From Planctomycetota bacterium (GTDB lineage: Bacteria > Planctomycetota > Planctomycetia > Pirellulales > PNKZ01), in the NCBI GenBank assembly GCA_018242585.1, contig JAFEBQ010000002.1, positions 62,001 to 126,000 of the forward strand: a stretch of 64,000 nt of DNA, read 5' to 3'. A model generated the notes under the pieces. The model was not told the DNA's origin and ran no database searches. It saw nothing but the letters and a program-made list of their open reading frames with translations. A program made the translations under genes and the position numbers. Below, one piece after another: positions 43,250 to 51,230 of this stretch (its first letter is position 1; every line of letters begins with the position of its first letter).

Positions 43250-44623
43250 ATGGCCGACCAGACGCAACTCGATCATCATTGGCAAGTTCTCGGCGGCTGG
43301 GGCCGCTCGCCGGTCGAGACCTGCCGCGTGGTCTCGCCCGCTTCGGGCGAGGCGCTGTCCACGGCAATCCGCTCGGGAGCATGCGCCAGCTACGTGCCAC
43401 GTGGCTTGGGACGCGCCTATGGCGACAGCGCGCTGAACCGCGATGCCGGCGTGCTCGACTTGCTGGCGCTGCCGCGAATGTTCGAGTTCGACGAGTCGCA
43501 AGGCCTGCTGCATTGTGACGGAGCGATTTCGTTCGACACGATCATCGGCGGACTGTTGCCGCGCGGCTGGTTCCTGCCCGTCACGCCGGGTACACGATTC
43601 GTCACCGTCGGCGGCGCGCTGGCCGCCGACGTGCATGGCAAAAACCATCATCGCGTCGGGTCAATCGCGCATTTCGTGGCGGGCCTACAACTGCAAATCG
43701 CCAGCGGCGAGGTGCTCGACTGCTCGCCCGAGCGACATGCCGAGCTGTTCTGGGCCACGTTGGGGGGGATGGGGCTCACGGGAGTAATCGTCAGCGCCAG
43801 CCTGCGGATGCAGCGCGTGCCGAGCGCGTTCTGCCAGGTTCGCTACGAGCGAACGGCCGACTTGGACCAGACGCTTACCCTTTTCGATGCGACGAACAAC
43901 GATTACGCCTATTCAGTCGCTTGGGTCGATTGCCTTGCCAGGGGCGGCAAACTTGGGCGCTCGGTCGTCATGCTGGCCAACGATGCGGCGATCGGCGATT
44001 TGCCCGGCCGGTTTCGGCACGAGCCGCATGCCTGGTCGCCGCGCCGCGAGTTTGATTTGCCGTGGAATCTGCCTGCGCTGGCGCTCAATCGCTGGACGGT
44101 TCGTGCGTTCAATGCGCTCTACTATTTGCGACATCGACCGCGTCATATCGTCGCACCCTATGCCTCGTTCTTCTATCCGCTCGATCGCGTGCGACACTGG
44201 AATCGTGCCTATGGCCGCCGCGGGTTTGTCCAATACCAGGCGCTGTTCCCGCCCGAGACGTCCCGCCAGGGGCTAAGCGAGCTACTCGGAAAGCTTGCCC
44301 ACACGGGTCGCGCACCATTCCTAGCCGTGCTCAAACGATCGGGTCCGGCGTCGCCGGGGCCGCTGTCGTATATGTACCCTGGCCATACGCTGGCCCTCGA
44401 TTTGGCCGATACTGGCAACGATTTACGACAACTGACGCGCGAACTCGATCGCATCTTGCTCCGTCACGGCGGTCGCTTGTACCTGGCCAAGGACGCGCTG
44501 ACCGACGCCGCGACGTTCCGGGCCATGTACCCACGGTTGGCCGAGTTCCAAGCGATCAAGCGGCAAGTTGACCCTCATCAACGGTTCAGCTCTTCGCAAG
44601 CGCGGCGCGTGGGAATCGTTTGA
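43250..44623 (+). CDS. FAD-binding oxidase related to DprE1 / aldonolactone oxidases
   Basis: 457 aa from the ATG at 43250, 16 nt after the transporter stop. The FAD-binding-4 domain is clear: PRGLGRAYGDSALN, PVTPGTRFVTVGGALAADVH and HGKNHHRVGS, a set of motifs shared with decaprenylphosphoryl-ribose oxidase DprE1. The C-terminus ends with the family pattern DPHQRFSSSQARRVG. DprE1 oxidises a polyprenyl-phosphate sugar in cell-wall synthesis; whether this protein uses such a substrate is inference. No DprE2-like reductase follows, since the next gene is unrelated. Confidence 0.85.
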   Translation: MADQTQLDHHWQVLGGWGRSPVETCRVVSPASGEALSTAIRSGACASYVPRGLGRAYGDSALNRDAGVLDLLALPRMFEFDESQGLLHCDGAISFDTIIGGLLPRGWFLPVTPGTRFVTVGGALAADVHGKNHHRVGSIAHFVAGLQLQIASGEVLDCSPERHAELFWATLGGMGLTGVIVSASLRMQRVPSAFCQVRYERTADLDQTLTLFDATNNDYAYSVAWVDCLARGGKLGRSVVMLANDAAIGDLPGRFRHEPHAWSPRREFDLPWNLPALALNRWTVRAFNALYYLRHRPRHIVAPYASFFYPLDRVRHWNRAYGRRGFVQYQALFPPETSRQGLSELLGKLAHTGRAPFLAVLKRSGPASPGPLSYMYPGHTLALDLADTGNDLRQLTRELDRILLRHGGRLYLAKDALTDAATFRAMYPRLAEFQAIKRQVDPHQRFSSSQARRVGIV

Positions 44624-44997
44624 GTGGCATTACCAGTTCGGCGCCAAACGATTCCGAACGGCCGGACTAACGCTTGATGTCCGACCGTTCGTGACGCTGC
44701 GCAACCTGGCCGATTTTTTCTTGCATTGCCCAGCAAACACTTTTAGAGTTGAGCCTCGTTGCGGGCAGCAATGGCAGGGCAGCTTCAGGCAGGGCAAATC
44801 ACGGGCAGCTTTTCACCGATCTCCGAGCGGCATGTTCTTTGACGAGCCAACGCTCGTCGCCAGGTTTTCGTTCGTTGCCGTTCACTCCTGCTGGCGGTCT
44901 TGACGTGCCACATCGCAGCCGCGCTACCCGAGCGCGATCGCACGAATTCCAGGCGTTTTGCGCGATTTCCTTTGGCGTCCGACAGCAAGGAGACTCT
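44624..44997. other. Intergenic region upstream of two secreted-protein genes
   Basis: 374 nt with no gene that I can support. It should hold the promoter for the gene at 44998. No hairpin or repeat of note. Confidence 0.4.
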
Positions 44998-45699
44998 ATG
45001 CGAAGGTTAATTTTCACGGCGGCCGCGCTTTGGCTGGCCGCACAATCAGGTTGGGCCGACGAGCCCCGTTCCGAGCGCGCCAGACTTGCCGACTTCTTAC
45101 GCACGCACTTGCAGGACAGGGCCTTTATCACGCACGGCGACGTAATCGTTCGGCAAGAGAACCGGGAAATGCAGTTGGAACAGGTGACCACTTTTTCCAA
45201 CGTGCGCCTGACCGAGCGCGGGCTGACGTTCGACATCACCACCAAGAGCACCCGCACGCACCGCGTCATTCCATCAAGCGACAGCCACAAGCCGTCGACG
45301 CCGGCCGACAACCAGGAACGCAGCGTCTCGCGCACGCTGGTGCGGCGCGTTGAGCTGGCCGAGCAGAAGCACACCGGCCACCTCGTGGGCTTTGCGCGGC
45401 ACGTCAAGGATTCGCAAGGCGATCCAACCGGGGCGGTCTCGGCCGTGTTCGTCGAACATTCGAGCGATCCGCACACCGCCGTGCTCGATTTCTCGGACGC
45501 CGTGTACCACGAAGCGCCGGGTGGCGAGCCGATCAGCGAGGACGAGACCATCTCGCTGCGCCGCCACGGCGACGGGACGTTGGAACTGCACCAGAACTAT
45601 CAGTTTTTCTCGGTCGATCCGGCTGCTCTGCAACGCTCGCACATCGACCGCAAACTGGTCGGGTTCCTGGAAGTCGTCAGCTACGAAAAAAACCGCTAA
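44998..45699 (+). CDS. Secreted protein of unknown function
   Basis: 233 aa. The ATG at 44998 is preceded by AAGGAG at ideal spacing and begins a signal peptide (LIFTAAALWLAAQSGWADEP). The mature part is beta-rich and charged, with no known domain; it may be a partner of the next gene, 15 nt downstream, which is also secreted. Gene pair conservation would be needed to say more about its role. The assignment as a real, exported protein is secure. Confidence 0.78.
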   Translation: MRRLIFTAAALWLAAQSGWADEPRSERARLADFLRTHLQDRAFITHGDVIVRQENREMQLEQVTTFSNVRLTERGLTFDITTKSTRTHRVIPSSDSHKPSTPADNQERSVSRTLVRRVELAEQKHTGHLVGFARHVKDSQGDPTGAVSAVFVEHSSDPHTAVLDFSDAVYHEAPGGEPISEDETISLRRHGDGTLELHQNYQFFSVDPAALQRSHIDRKLVGFLEVVSYEKNR

Positions 45700-45714
45700 C
45701 CACGTGAGCTCATC

Positions 45715-47298
45715 ATGAGACTTCGTCCTTTCATATCGATCCTGGCCATTTACCTGACCTTGTTCAACCTGATGCCCGTCGCCGCCTTTGGCGCTAAGAC
45801 GGGGGGCAGCTCGCGCGGCGGCGGTGGAGGTGGCGGTGGCTATCATGGCGGAGGCGGTGGGGCCGTTCATACCGGCGGCATGTCGTCGCGCCCCGCATAC
45901 TCGGGCAACTCGTCGCATCTGTCGAGCGGCGGCGCATCTCGCGTCAGCTCGCCGTCGTATTCCAACCACAATTACACGTCGCACTCGACCAGCAGTCTGC
46001 ACAGCTCGAGCGGCAGCGGCTTTCACCCCTCGTCCAATGGCTTTTCCTCGTCGTCAATGAATACGGGGCACTCGAACTCGGGAACCAGCGTCAGCGGATT
46101 GCACCATACGCCGGTTACTGGCAGCTCAGGTACTAATCAATTCTCGCACACGGGGACTTTTGGCAACTCAGGTTTGAACTCTGCTTCGCATGTGTCCGGA
46201 CTGCATGGGAGTGCCACTGGCACTCATAATCCCGGGCTTGGCAGCACAAGTCATACTGGCACCGGTTCACACTCGAGCACTGGTCTGCACGGCAGCAGTC
46301 ATACCGCGACAAGCTCGCACTCGAACACGGGGCTGCCAGGTATGAACAATTCAAACTCGCACGTGGGTAGCATGCATGGCACCAGCCACACCGGTACGGG
46401 ATCGCACACCACCACCGGTTCGCACAATAGCTTTGGGCTGCACGGCGGGAACAACGCCGGCCTGGTGGCCAATGGCACTCACCACCACACCTTCACCGGT
46501 TCGCATGCCGGCGCCGGTGGCCAGCACCGGACGCCAACCACGGTCAATCACAGCGGAACCGGCAGCCTTACCATGGCCGGCAACCGAACCGGGCACCCAT
46601 CCACCGTCGGAACGTGGCATGGCCATACCCGGGCGCAACTTCTCGATCGAATGACCGGTTGCACGGGCACGTATTGCAAGAATCGCGGCTGTGCCCCTTG
46701 CACCGGAAGCTGGTGGGGATCGCATGGCTGCCATAACTGGTGGGGGAACTACAATCCCTGGTTTGTTTGGGGGACGGTTGGCGCCGTTGGCTTGGCTTCG
46801 TGGGTCGGCGCCGGCTGGTACAACTCGGGCACCTACGTCGACCCGGTTCCCTATTACGTGGGGACGACCGTCGTTGGCAATTCTTATGTCGAAGGATTGG
46901 CCGATGTCCAACCGCTGGTTGAAAACGGCCAGAACATTTCGCTGACGGATGATGAGAAGTGGCAGCCGTTGGGCGTCTACGGACTGATTCCACCCGACAG
47001 CGAAGACGTGGTGTACATGTTACAGTTGGCCTCGACGCGCTACGGCATCCTCCGCGGCACGATCATCGAGATCGCGTCGGACCAAGCAGAGCAAGTCAAC
47101 GGCTCGATCGACATGTCGACGCTGCGATTGGCTTTCGCCCCCGAGGGAGATGATTCGCTGCAGTTTGAAAGCTCGGTGCCCAACCTGAGCCAGTCGACGT
47201 CGCTGGTCAATGTCTATGACCCGGTCGCCAAGAGCGCCACCGCGTGGCAGTTGGTGCGACAGGAAGCCCCGCCGACCGATTTGGTCGCACAGCAATAG
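45715..47298 (+). CDS. Secreted Ser/Gly/His/Thr-rich repetitive protein
   Basis: 527 aa. Signal peptide (LAIYLTLFNLMPVAAFGAKT), a run of Gly with His (residues 30-50), then ~260 residues of low-complexity Ser/Gly/His/Thr/Asn sequence with recurring units such as SHTGTGSHTTTGSH and GLHGSSHT. Next is a Cys/Trp-rich stretch (TGCTGTYCKNRGCAPCTGSW) at about 320-340 and a hydrophobic segment (WFVWGTVGAVGLASWVGAGW). The last ~140 residues form an ordered domain without a known name. Its many His could bind metal. A strong terminator follows 35 nt after the stop. Confidence 0.78.
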   Translation: MRLRPFISILAIYLTLFNLMPVAAFGAKTGGSSRGGGGGGGGYHGGGGGAVHTGGMSSRPAYSGNSSHLSSGGASRVSSPSYSNHNYTSHSTSSLHSSSGSGFHPSSNGFSSSSMNTGHSNSGTSVSGLHHTPVTGSSGTNQFSHTGTFGNSGLNSASHVSGLHGSATGTHNPGLGSTSHTGTGSHSSTGLHGSSHTATSSHSNTGLPGMNNSNSHVGSMHGTSHTGTGSHTTTGSHNSFGLHGGNNAGLVANGTHHHTFTGSHAGAGGQHRTPTTVNHSGTGSLTMAGNRTGHPSTVGTWHGHTRAQLLDRMTGCTGTYCKNRGCAPCTGSWWGSHGCHNWWGNYNPWFVWGTVGAVGLASWVGAGWYNSGTYVDPVPYYVGTTVVGNSYVEGLADVQPLVENGQNISLTDDEKWQPLGVYGLIPPDSEDVVYMLQLASTRYGILRGTIIEIASDQAEQVNGSIDMSTLRLAFAPEGDDSLQFESSVPNLSQSTSLVNVYDPVAKSATAWQLVRQEAPPTDLVAQQ

Positions 47299-47332
47299 CA
47301 AGCGGCGCACCAAGACGAACTGTGCCATTCCC

Positions 47333-47373
47333 GCCACCTCGCCCCTCACGGGGGGCGAGGTGGCTTTGTTTTG
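47333..47373 (+). terminator. Strong rho-independent terminator
   Basis: Perfect 13-bp stem GCCACCTCGCCCC / GGGGCGAGGTGGC (47333-47345 with 47352-47364), 6-nt loop, followed by TTTGTTTTG. It isolates the riboswitch-pilin unit from the upstream secreted-protein genes. Confidence 0.94.
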
Positions 47374-47456
47374 TCATGGACTGCGCCGGCAGATTACAAA
47401 TCGCGCTGCTCGTTTTGCCACCAGGATGATTCTGAACTAGGGTTTCAATGGCGAAG

Positions 47457-47483
47457 TTGACGAGCTCGCCGCGACATTATCTT
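47457..47483 (+). promoter_or_regulatory. Possible promoter for the riboswitch-pilin transcript
   Basis: TTGACG (47457-47462) and TATCTT (47478-47483) are separated by 15 nt, a short spacer. It lies after the terminator and upstream of the riboswitch. Weak match; listed because it is the best candidate in the gap. Confidence 0.3.
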
Positions 47484-47596
47484 TAGTTCGCTCATCTTTT
47501 CTACGTCGTTCTCTGGCCGGTTCCGGCCCTTGCCGCCTCTCGGCCGTTGTTCCCGATCACCTTCTTCTCTTGAGGAGACTCTGGCCCGCTGCCTCT

Positions 47597-47695
47597 ACGT
47601 CCTCCGACAAGGGCAAACCGGTCGCAAGGCCGGGACGCAAAGCCATAGGGCCGGGGCGGTCAACCATCGCCACGGCAGCCTGGTTACCGAAGGGA
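47597..47695 (+). ncRNA. Cyclic di-GMP-I riboswitch (GEMM-I aptamer)
   Basis: The conserved core is present in order: GGGCAAACC (47611-47619), a hairpin CCGGTC-GCAA-GGCCGG with a GNRA tetraloop, GGGACGCAAAGCC (47632-47644), the P2 arm with GGCC, and CCTGGTTACCGAAGGG (47679-47694). This is the standard layout of c-di-GMP-I aptamers. It lies 217 nt before the second flp gene on the same strand, so it should control that gene. No clear terminator hairpin or anti-SD element is visible between aptamer and ATG, so on/off polarity cannot be read. Confidence 0.93.
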
Positions 47696-47911
47696 TGTAG
47701 CTCGATGGGTCGCTCGCGTGGGGCGGGGCGGCCACCCTTCATCCGAGGAAGTGCGTTGAGGCAATTGATTTCAACCTTGCCATCGCCACCGCCCGCGCCG
47801 GGCTAGAGAAGCATTGTTCGCGCGGCCGTCGACGAGCGCACATTGCTGGCCTTGCGGCCCAGCGCGACGGGTTCGTCGTCTGGCTCCCGCGGCGCCAGAA
47901 AGGATGAACCC

Positions 47912-48097
47912 ATGAGTCGTGTCGCTGCCCAACTGCGCAAGTTTCTTGGTTCGGAGGACGGCCCCACCGCCGTCGAGTACGCGGTGATGCTGGCCTTGAT
48001 CGTCGTGGTCTGTTTGACGGCGATCCAAACCGTCGGCACGAACGCCAACGCGGTGTTCCAGAATGTGGCCTCGCAACTGCAATCGGCGTCAAGCTAG
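47912..48097 (+). CDS. flp: Second Flp-type pilin, downstream of the c-di-GMP riboswitch
   Basis: 61 aa, same length as the pilin at 16616-16801 and identical at about 46 of 61 positions. Leader MSRVAAQLRKFLGSEDG, cleavage region G/PTAVEYAVM, hydrophobic helix LALIVVVCLTAIQTVG. The mature helix is nearly unchanged; most differences are in the leader and the last third. AAGGA lies before the ATG at 47912. No other tad gene is nearby, so it should rely on the locus at 7-17 kb for processing and assembly. Orphan pilin under separate control. Confidence 0.95.
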   Translation: MSRVAAQLRKFLGSEDGPTAVEYAVMLALIVVVCLTAIQTVGTNANAVFQNVASQLQSASS

Positions 48098-48573
48098 AAC
48101 ACCACACTTTACGCCAGGCTCGGCAAACCGCTCGCGCACCGGCCCGCCGACCGGCGGTGTGCGCCGCCGCCGGCACGGCCAGGTTCTCGTGCCAGCACCG
48201 CGCTGCAAATTACATTTTATTCATTCCGCCGAGAGACATTCTGATTCCCAAAGGCGGCTCGGCCATCATTACGTTCATTGGTTACGTCTTGCTGCTGGTG
48301 TTGCCCGGCAACTCCAACGCCAAGCCCAAGTCCCAGCAGGGGACGCCGGCACCGACGGTCGCCGTCGAAAGCCCCAGCGCCGGGTTACCGGCTGCCGATT
48401 AGCGAAGCCCTGAGGGTTGAAAGTTAACATTTCGAGCGGCGACACCGCCAGCGACGAAAAGAGCGCTAGGCGGTGATCGGCGCGGCCGCGCAAGTGCTAG
48501 CATGCGATCGCATTGGTAAGGATACCACCGAGTGGCCGTTGAGTTGCTCGGGGCACTGCCTAGGGCACATGTC
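48098..48573 (+). other. Intergenic region after the second pilin
   Basis: 476 nt. A frame at 48157-48402 (GTG start, 81 codons) ends with a hydrophobic helix (SAIITFIGYVLLLVLPG) and a polar tail; it may be a small membrane protein read from an internal ATT/TTG start, but no ribosome-binding site supports it. No terminator is visible directly after the pilin. Confidence 0.35.
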
Positions 48574-49737
48574 ATGATGACTCTTCGACGCATTCCGTTG
48601 CTGCTGCTGGTCATCGCCGGCTGGCACGCTGCGTGGTCATCGGCTGCCTGGGGCGCTGAGTCGCGCGGCGACTTGCTGGCTGACGACGACGTGCCGACGC
48701 TCAGCGAACCGAGCGCCCTGCCGCGCCGCGTGCAGGTGCAGCCCGCCAATCAACCCGGCCGTATCTTCAGCGATCAGCCGGTGCTGGGCGATCTGGAATG
48801 GTCGACCGCTGGCCGCGAGACGGCGCCCGGGCGCGAAGAGTACCCGCACATCTACTCGACCGACGTCTGGAACCCGAACCGGTTCTGGTACACCAATCGT
48901 CCCAATATCCTCAACATGCCGGTCGACAAGGATTGGGACGCGATGAAGATCATCAACACCGACCGCCCCGACTTTACGGACGTGGCCACTGTGGTCGGCA
49001 CCGGCGTGGTGCAATCGGAAAACGGCTGGACCTATCGCTATCACGTCGACCCCAGCACGACCTACGCGCGGAACACGCTGCCCGAGTCGCTGTTGCGTGT
49101 TGGCGTCAGCGATCGGCTTGAGCTGCGCATCAAGACCGACCTCGGCTATACGAACACCCGTTACTCGGACGCCGCGACGGGCCAATCGCAGTACGTCGAA
49201 GGGATGTCCGACACGACGCTGGGCATCAAGTACATCGTCAAGAACCAGGACAACTGGGTTCCCCTCCAAACGCTGATCCTCCGCACCGACGTGCCGACCG
49301 GCTCGCCGGCTTACACGGCTAACACGCTGCAGCCGGGCGTGACGTACATCTACAACTGGCAAGTCCGCAAATGGTGGTTCATCCGTGGCAGCACCGGCTG
49401 CGACTGGCTGACCTCGGCCAACCCGGTGTTCGGCGATCCGGGGCAGGGGGTCATCAGTTACTCGCGCACGTACAACGTGCAAGGCTTTCAGTCGATCTCG
49501 TCGTACTTTCAGATTGCGCCGCGGCTGGGCATGTATGTCGAGTGGTTCGCGCTGTTCCACAGCGGTCTGACCGACAACCGGCCCGACCATTACCACAACT
49601 ACGGCCTGTACTACTACATCACACCCAATCTGCAGCTCGACGCCCGCATTGGCTGGCGATTCCCGAGCGACGTGCAGGAATACTTCACCGGGGCGGGCAT
49701 TTCGTACCGCACCGGCGGGATTAAAAAGAAGCGGTAG
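48574..49737 (+). CDS. Exported outer-membrane beta-barrel-type protein (MetA-pathway/transporter family)
   Basis: 387 aa from the ATG at 48574, which opens a signal peptide (RRIPLLLLVIAGWHAAWSSA); a GTG at 48532 is less likely. The barrel part starts near INTDRPDFTDVATVVGTGVV, the hallmark of the phenol_MetA_deg / 'transporter' family, and continues with alternating strands (LRVGVSDRLELRIKTDLGYT ... LGMYVEWFALFHSG, YGLYYYITPNLQLDARIGW). Ends with RTGGIKKKR. Location in the outer membrane is inferred from the family. Last host gene before the integrated element. Confidence 0.83.
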   Translation: MMTLRRIPLLLLVIAGWHAAWSSAAWGAESRGDLLADDDVPTLSEPSALPRRVQVQPANQPGRIFSDQPVLGDLEWSTAGRETAPGREEYPHIYSTDVWNPNRFWYTNRPNILNMPVDKDWDAMKIINTDRPDFTDVATVVGTGVVQSENGWTYRYHVDPSTTYARNTLPESLLRVGVSDRLELRIKTDLGYTNTRYSDAATGQSQYVEGMSDTTLGIKYIVKNQDNWVPLQTLILRTDVPTGSPAYTANTLQPGVTYIYNWQVRKWWFIRGSTGCDWLTSANPVFGDPGQGVISYSRTYNVQGFQSISSYFQIAPRLGMYVEWFALFHSGLTDNRPDHYHNYGLYYYITPNLQLDARIGWRFPSDVQEYFTGAGISYRTGGIKKKR

Positions 49738-49764
49738 CGCTCGCGGGCTGAACTGGCTGCGACG

Positions 49765-49786
49765 GCTCGGACGAGACCGTCCGAGC
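49765..49786. other. Hairpin between host gene and att site
   Basis: Perfect 9-bp stem GCTCGGACG / CGTCCGAGC with loop AGAC, 28 nt after the stop of the outer-membrane gene. No T-run on either side, so a terminator role is uncertain. It borders the tRNA fragment. Confidence 0.4.
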
Positions 49787-49796
49787 GAAGAGAAAG

Positions 49797-49850
49797 TACA
49801 CCCCACAGGGTTCGAACCTGTAACCTTCGGTTCCGTAGACCGATGCTGTA
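49797..49850 (-). tRNA. 3' fragment of tRNA-Arg(ACG), probable attachment site
   Basis: Read on the minus strand, the sequence holds the anticodon arm TCGGT-CTACGGA-ACCGA (anticodon ACG, 49834-49836), variable loop AGGTT, a perfect T-arm ACAGG-TTCGAAC-CCTGT and the 3' acceptor strand. The D-arm and 5' acceptor strand are missing: the sequence toward 49860 does not match a tRNA. So this is a remnant, not a working tRNA. The tyrosine integrase gene starts 145 nt away, which fits the att end of an element that recombined into a tRNA-Arg gene. Confidence 0.85.
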
Positions 49851-49994
49851 TTGAACAGCGAGCGGCCGCCTGTAGCGGTTGAAATAAACGAGCGGGGCGG
49901 GATGGATTGCGGCGAACGCGCAAACAGCAAATGCGCTCCGCTTGTGCGGCATGGATGAACTACCGTTGCCCTTGCAAGGGGTTCGATAGCCACC

Positions 49995-50837
49995 ATGAAG
50001 TTGCAGCGTTTCGCCGACGAATACTGCCAGCGGGTCGAAGGCTCGGCCGGCTACCGTCACCAGCTCGCCGTCGCCGTGCGCGCGTTCAGTGAATCGCTGC
50101 GCCGGCCTGCCATGCTCGACGACCTCTGCGCCGAATCGCTGAACGCGCACTTAGCCGAACTGCGCGCCGCCGATTACAGCGACAGCTATCGCAAGGGGCG
50201 GAAAACGAATCTGCTTGTGTTGTGGAATGCGGCCGCCGACGACGAACTGATAGCGCCGCCGCGGCGACGAAAGCTGCTGCCGTGTCGCGTCGCCGATCGC
50301 GTTACAACAGCTTGGACCAGGGCGCAGGTTACACAGCAGCTTTTGCCGGCCTGCCAGGGATTGAAAGGGCAGCATTCGACGGGCGTCGCTCGGGCCGACT
50401 ACTGGCGCGCCTGGATTCTCTGCGCCTGGGATAGTGCGCTACGCGGCGTCGATCTTCGTCGGCTGAAGTTCTCGGGCGTCGCTTCGAACGGTCGGGCGGT
50501 CGTCGTCCAGCATAAGACGGGAAAGCGCATCGTCGCGCAATTCACGCCGACGACGATGCACGCGATCGACTGCGCGTCGGCGCCGCGTCGGGAACTTGTG
50601 TTCCCCTTGTGGGGGTCGGGAGAAATATGGCGCCGCGAAGCCGCCAGGCTGATTGCGCTAGCGGGCTTGCGCGGCTCGATTGGAATGCTGCGCGCGTCGA
50701 CGGGAACTGATTACGAACTGCGCCACCCTGGCCGCGGCCATGAACTGCTAGGCAACACGCGAGCAGTCTTTGAAAAGCATTATCTCGACCTGTCGATTGT
50801 CGAGTCAGCCCGGCCGGCGCAGGAATCGCTTATTTAG
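49995..50837 (+). CDS. Tyrosine recombinase / phage integrase
   Basis: 280 aa. The N-terminal ~100 residues are a SAM-like core-binding domain (VRAFSESLRRPAMLDDLCAE). The catalytic domain shows Arg in WDSALRGVDLRRLKFSG, Lys in VVVQHKTGKRIVAQF, an Arg in GMLRASTGT at the HxxR position, a later His in PGRGHELLGNTRAVF, and the Tyr nucleophile in EKHYLDLS. The first His of HxxR is replaced by Met/Leu, a tolerated variation. It faces away from the tRNA fragment and converges with the next gene (8-nt overlap of 3' ends). It should integrate and excise the element. Confidence 0.9.
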   Translation: MKLQRFADEYCQRVEGSAGYRHQLAVAVRAFSESLRRPAMLDDLCAESLNAHLAELRAADYSDSYRKGRKTNLLVLWNAAADDELIAPPRRRKLLPCRVADRVTTAWTRAQVTQQLLPACQGLKGQHSTGVARADYWRAWILCAWDSALRGVDLRRLKFSGVASNGRAVVVQHKTGKRIVAQFTPTTMHAIDCASAPRRELVFPLWGSGEIWRREAARLIALAGLRGSIGMLRASTGTDYELRHPGRGHELLGNTRAVFEKHYLDLSIVESARPAQESLI

Positions 50838-51132
50838 CCTGCCTGCTGCGCAGCTCGGCAGCCTTGGCGCGAATCTGTTCCAGCGTCATGCCGTCCAGCG
50901 GCGTGAACATGGCGTCAGGTTCCTTGCCGATCTTCATTAGACCGCCTGGCGTGCCGCCCGTTGCGATAATCATTACGTCTTTGCCGAACGCCTCCCGCTC
51001 GGGCTGCGCCATATCGGCCGTCATTGCTTGCGTCGACTTCTCGCCGGCCGCTTTGCTGCGGCCGTCAAACTTTTTTCCCGAGCCGCAACCAATGACGACC
51101 AGCGCGGTTAGCGCGAATGCGAAGCGCTTCAT
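50830..51132 (-). CDS. Small lipoprotein carried by the element
   Basis: 100 aa from the ATG at 51132, with AAGGGG upstream. N-terminal lipobox signal (FAFALTALVVIGCGSGKKFD, Cys at about residue 17). The mature part is short and charged with no known domain. It ends inside the integrase 3' end (8 nt overlap, convergent). A surface role such as superinfection exclusion is possible for phage-borne lipoproteins, but nothing in the sequence proves it. Confidence 0.72.
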   Translation of the reverse strand: MKRFAFALTALVVIGCGSGKKFDGRSKAAGEKSTQAMTADMAQPEREAFGKDVMIIATGGTPGGLMKIGKEPDAMFTPLDGMTLEQIRAKAAELRSRQAK

Positions 51133-51156
51133 CGTGTCCCCTTCAAGTTTTTTTAG

Positions 51157-51186
51157 TTGACGAACCCTGCCGCCGCTCCGTATAGT
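51157..51186 (+). promoter_or_regulatory. Sigma-70-type promoter for the sigma-like gene
   Basis: TTGACG (51157-51162), an 18-nt spacer and TATAGT (51181-51186) form a good promoter reading toward the gene at 51231. It lies between two divergent genes of the element and is the best promoter match in the window. Confidence 0.75.
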
Positions 51187-51230
51187 ACGCCGAGCAGGGG
51201 GCAAGGTTCAATTAGCAGCCACGGAACGGC

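Noticed and set aside
49797-49850. Functional tRNA-Arg gene
   Set aside because: D-arm and 5' acceptor strand are missing, so it cannot fold into a full tRNA; listed as an att fragment instead.
48637-49923. 428-codon minus-strand frame covering the outer-membrane gene and the tRNA fragment
   Set aside because: It runs through the tRNA remnant and is antisense to a well-supported exported protein, so it is not a gene.
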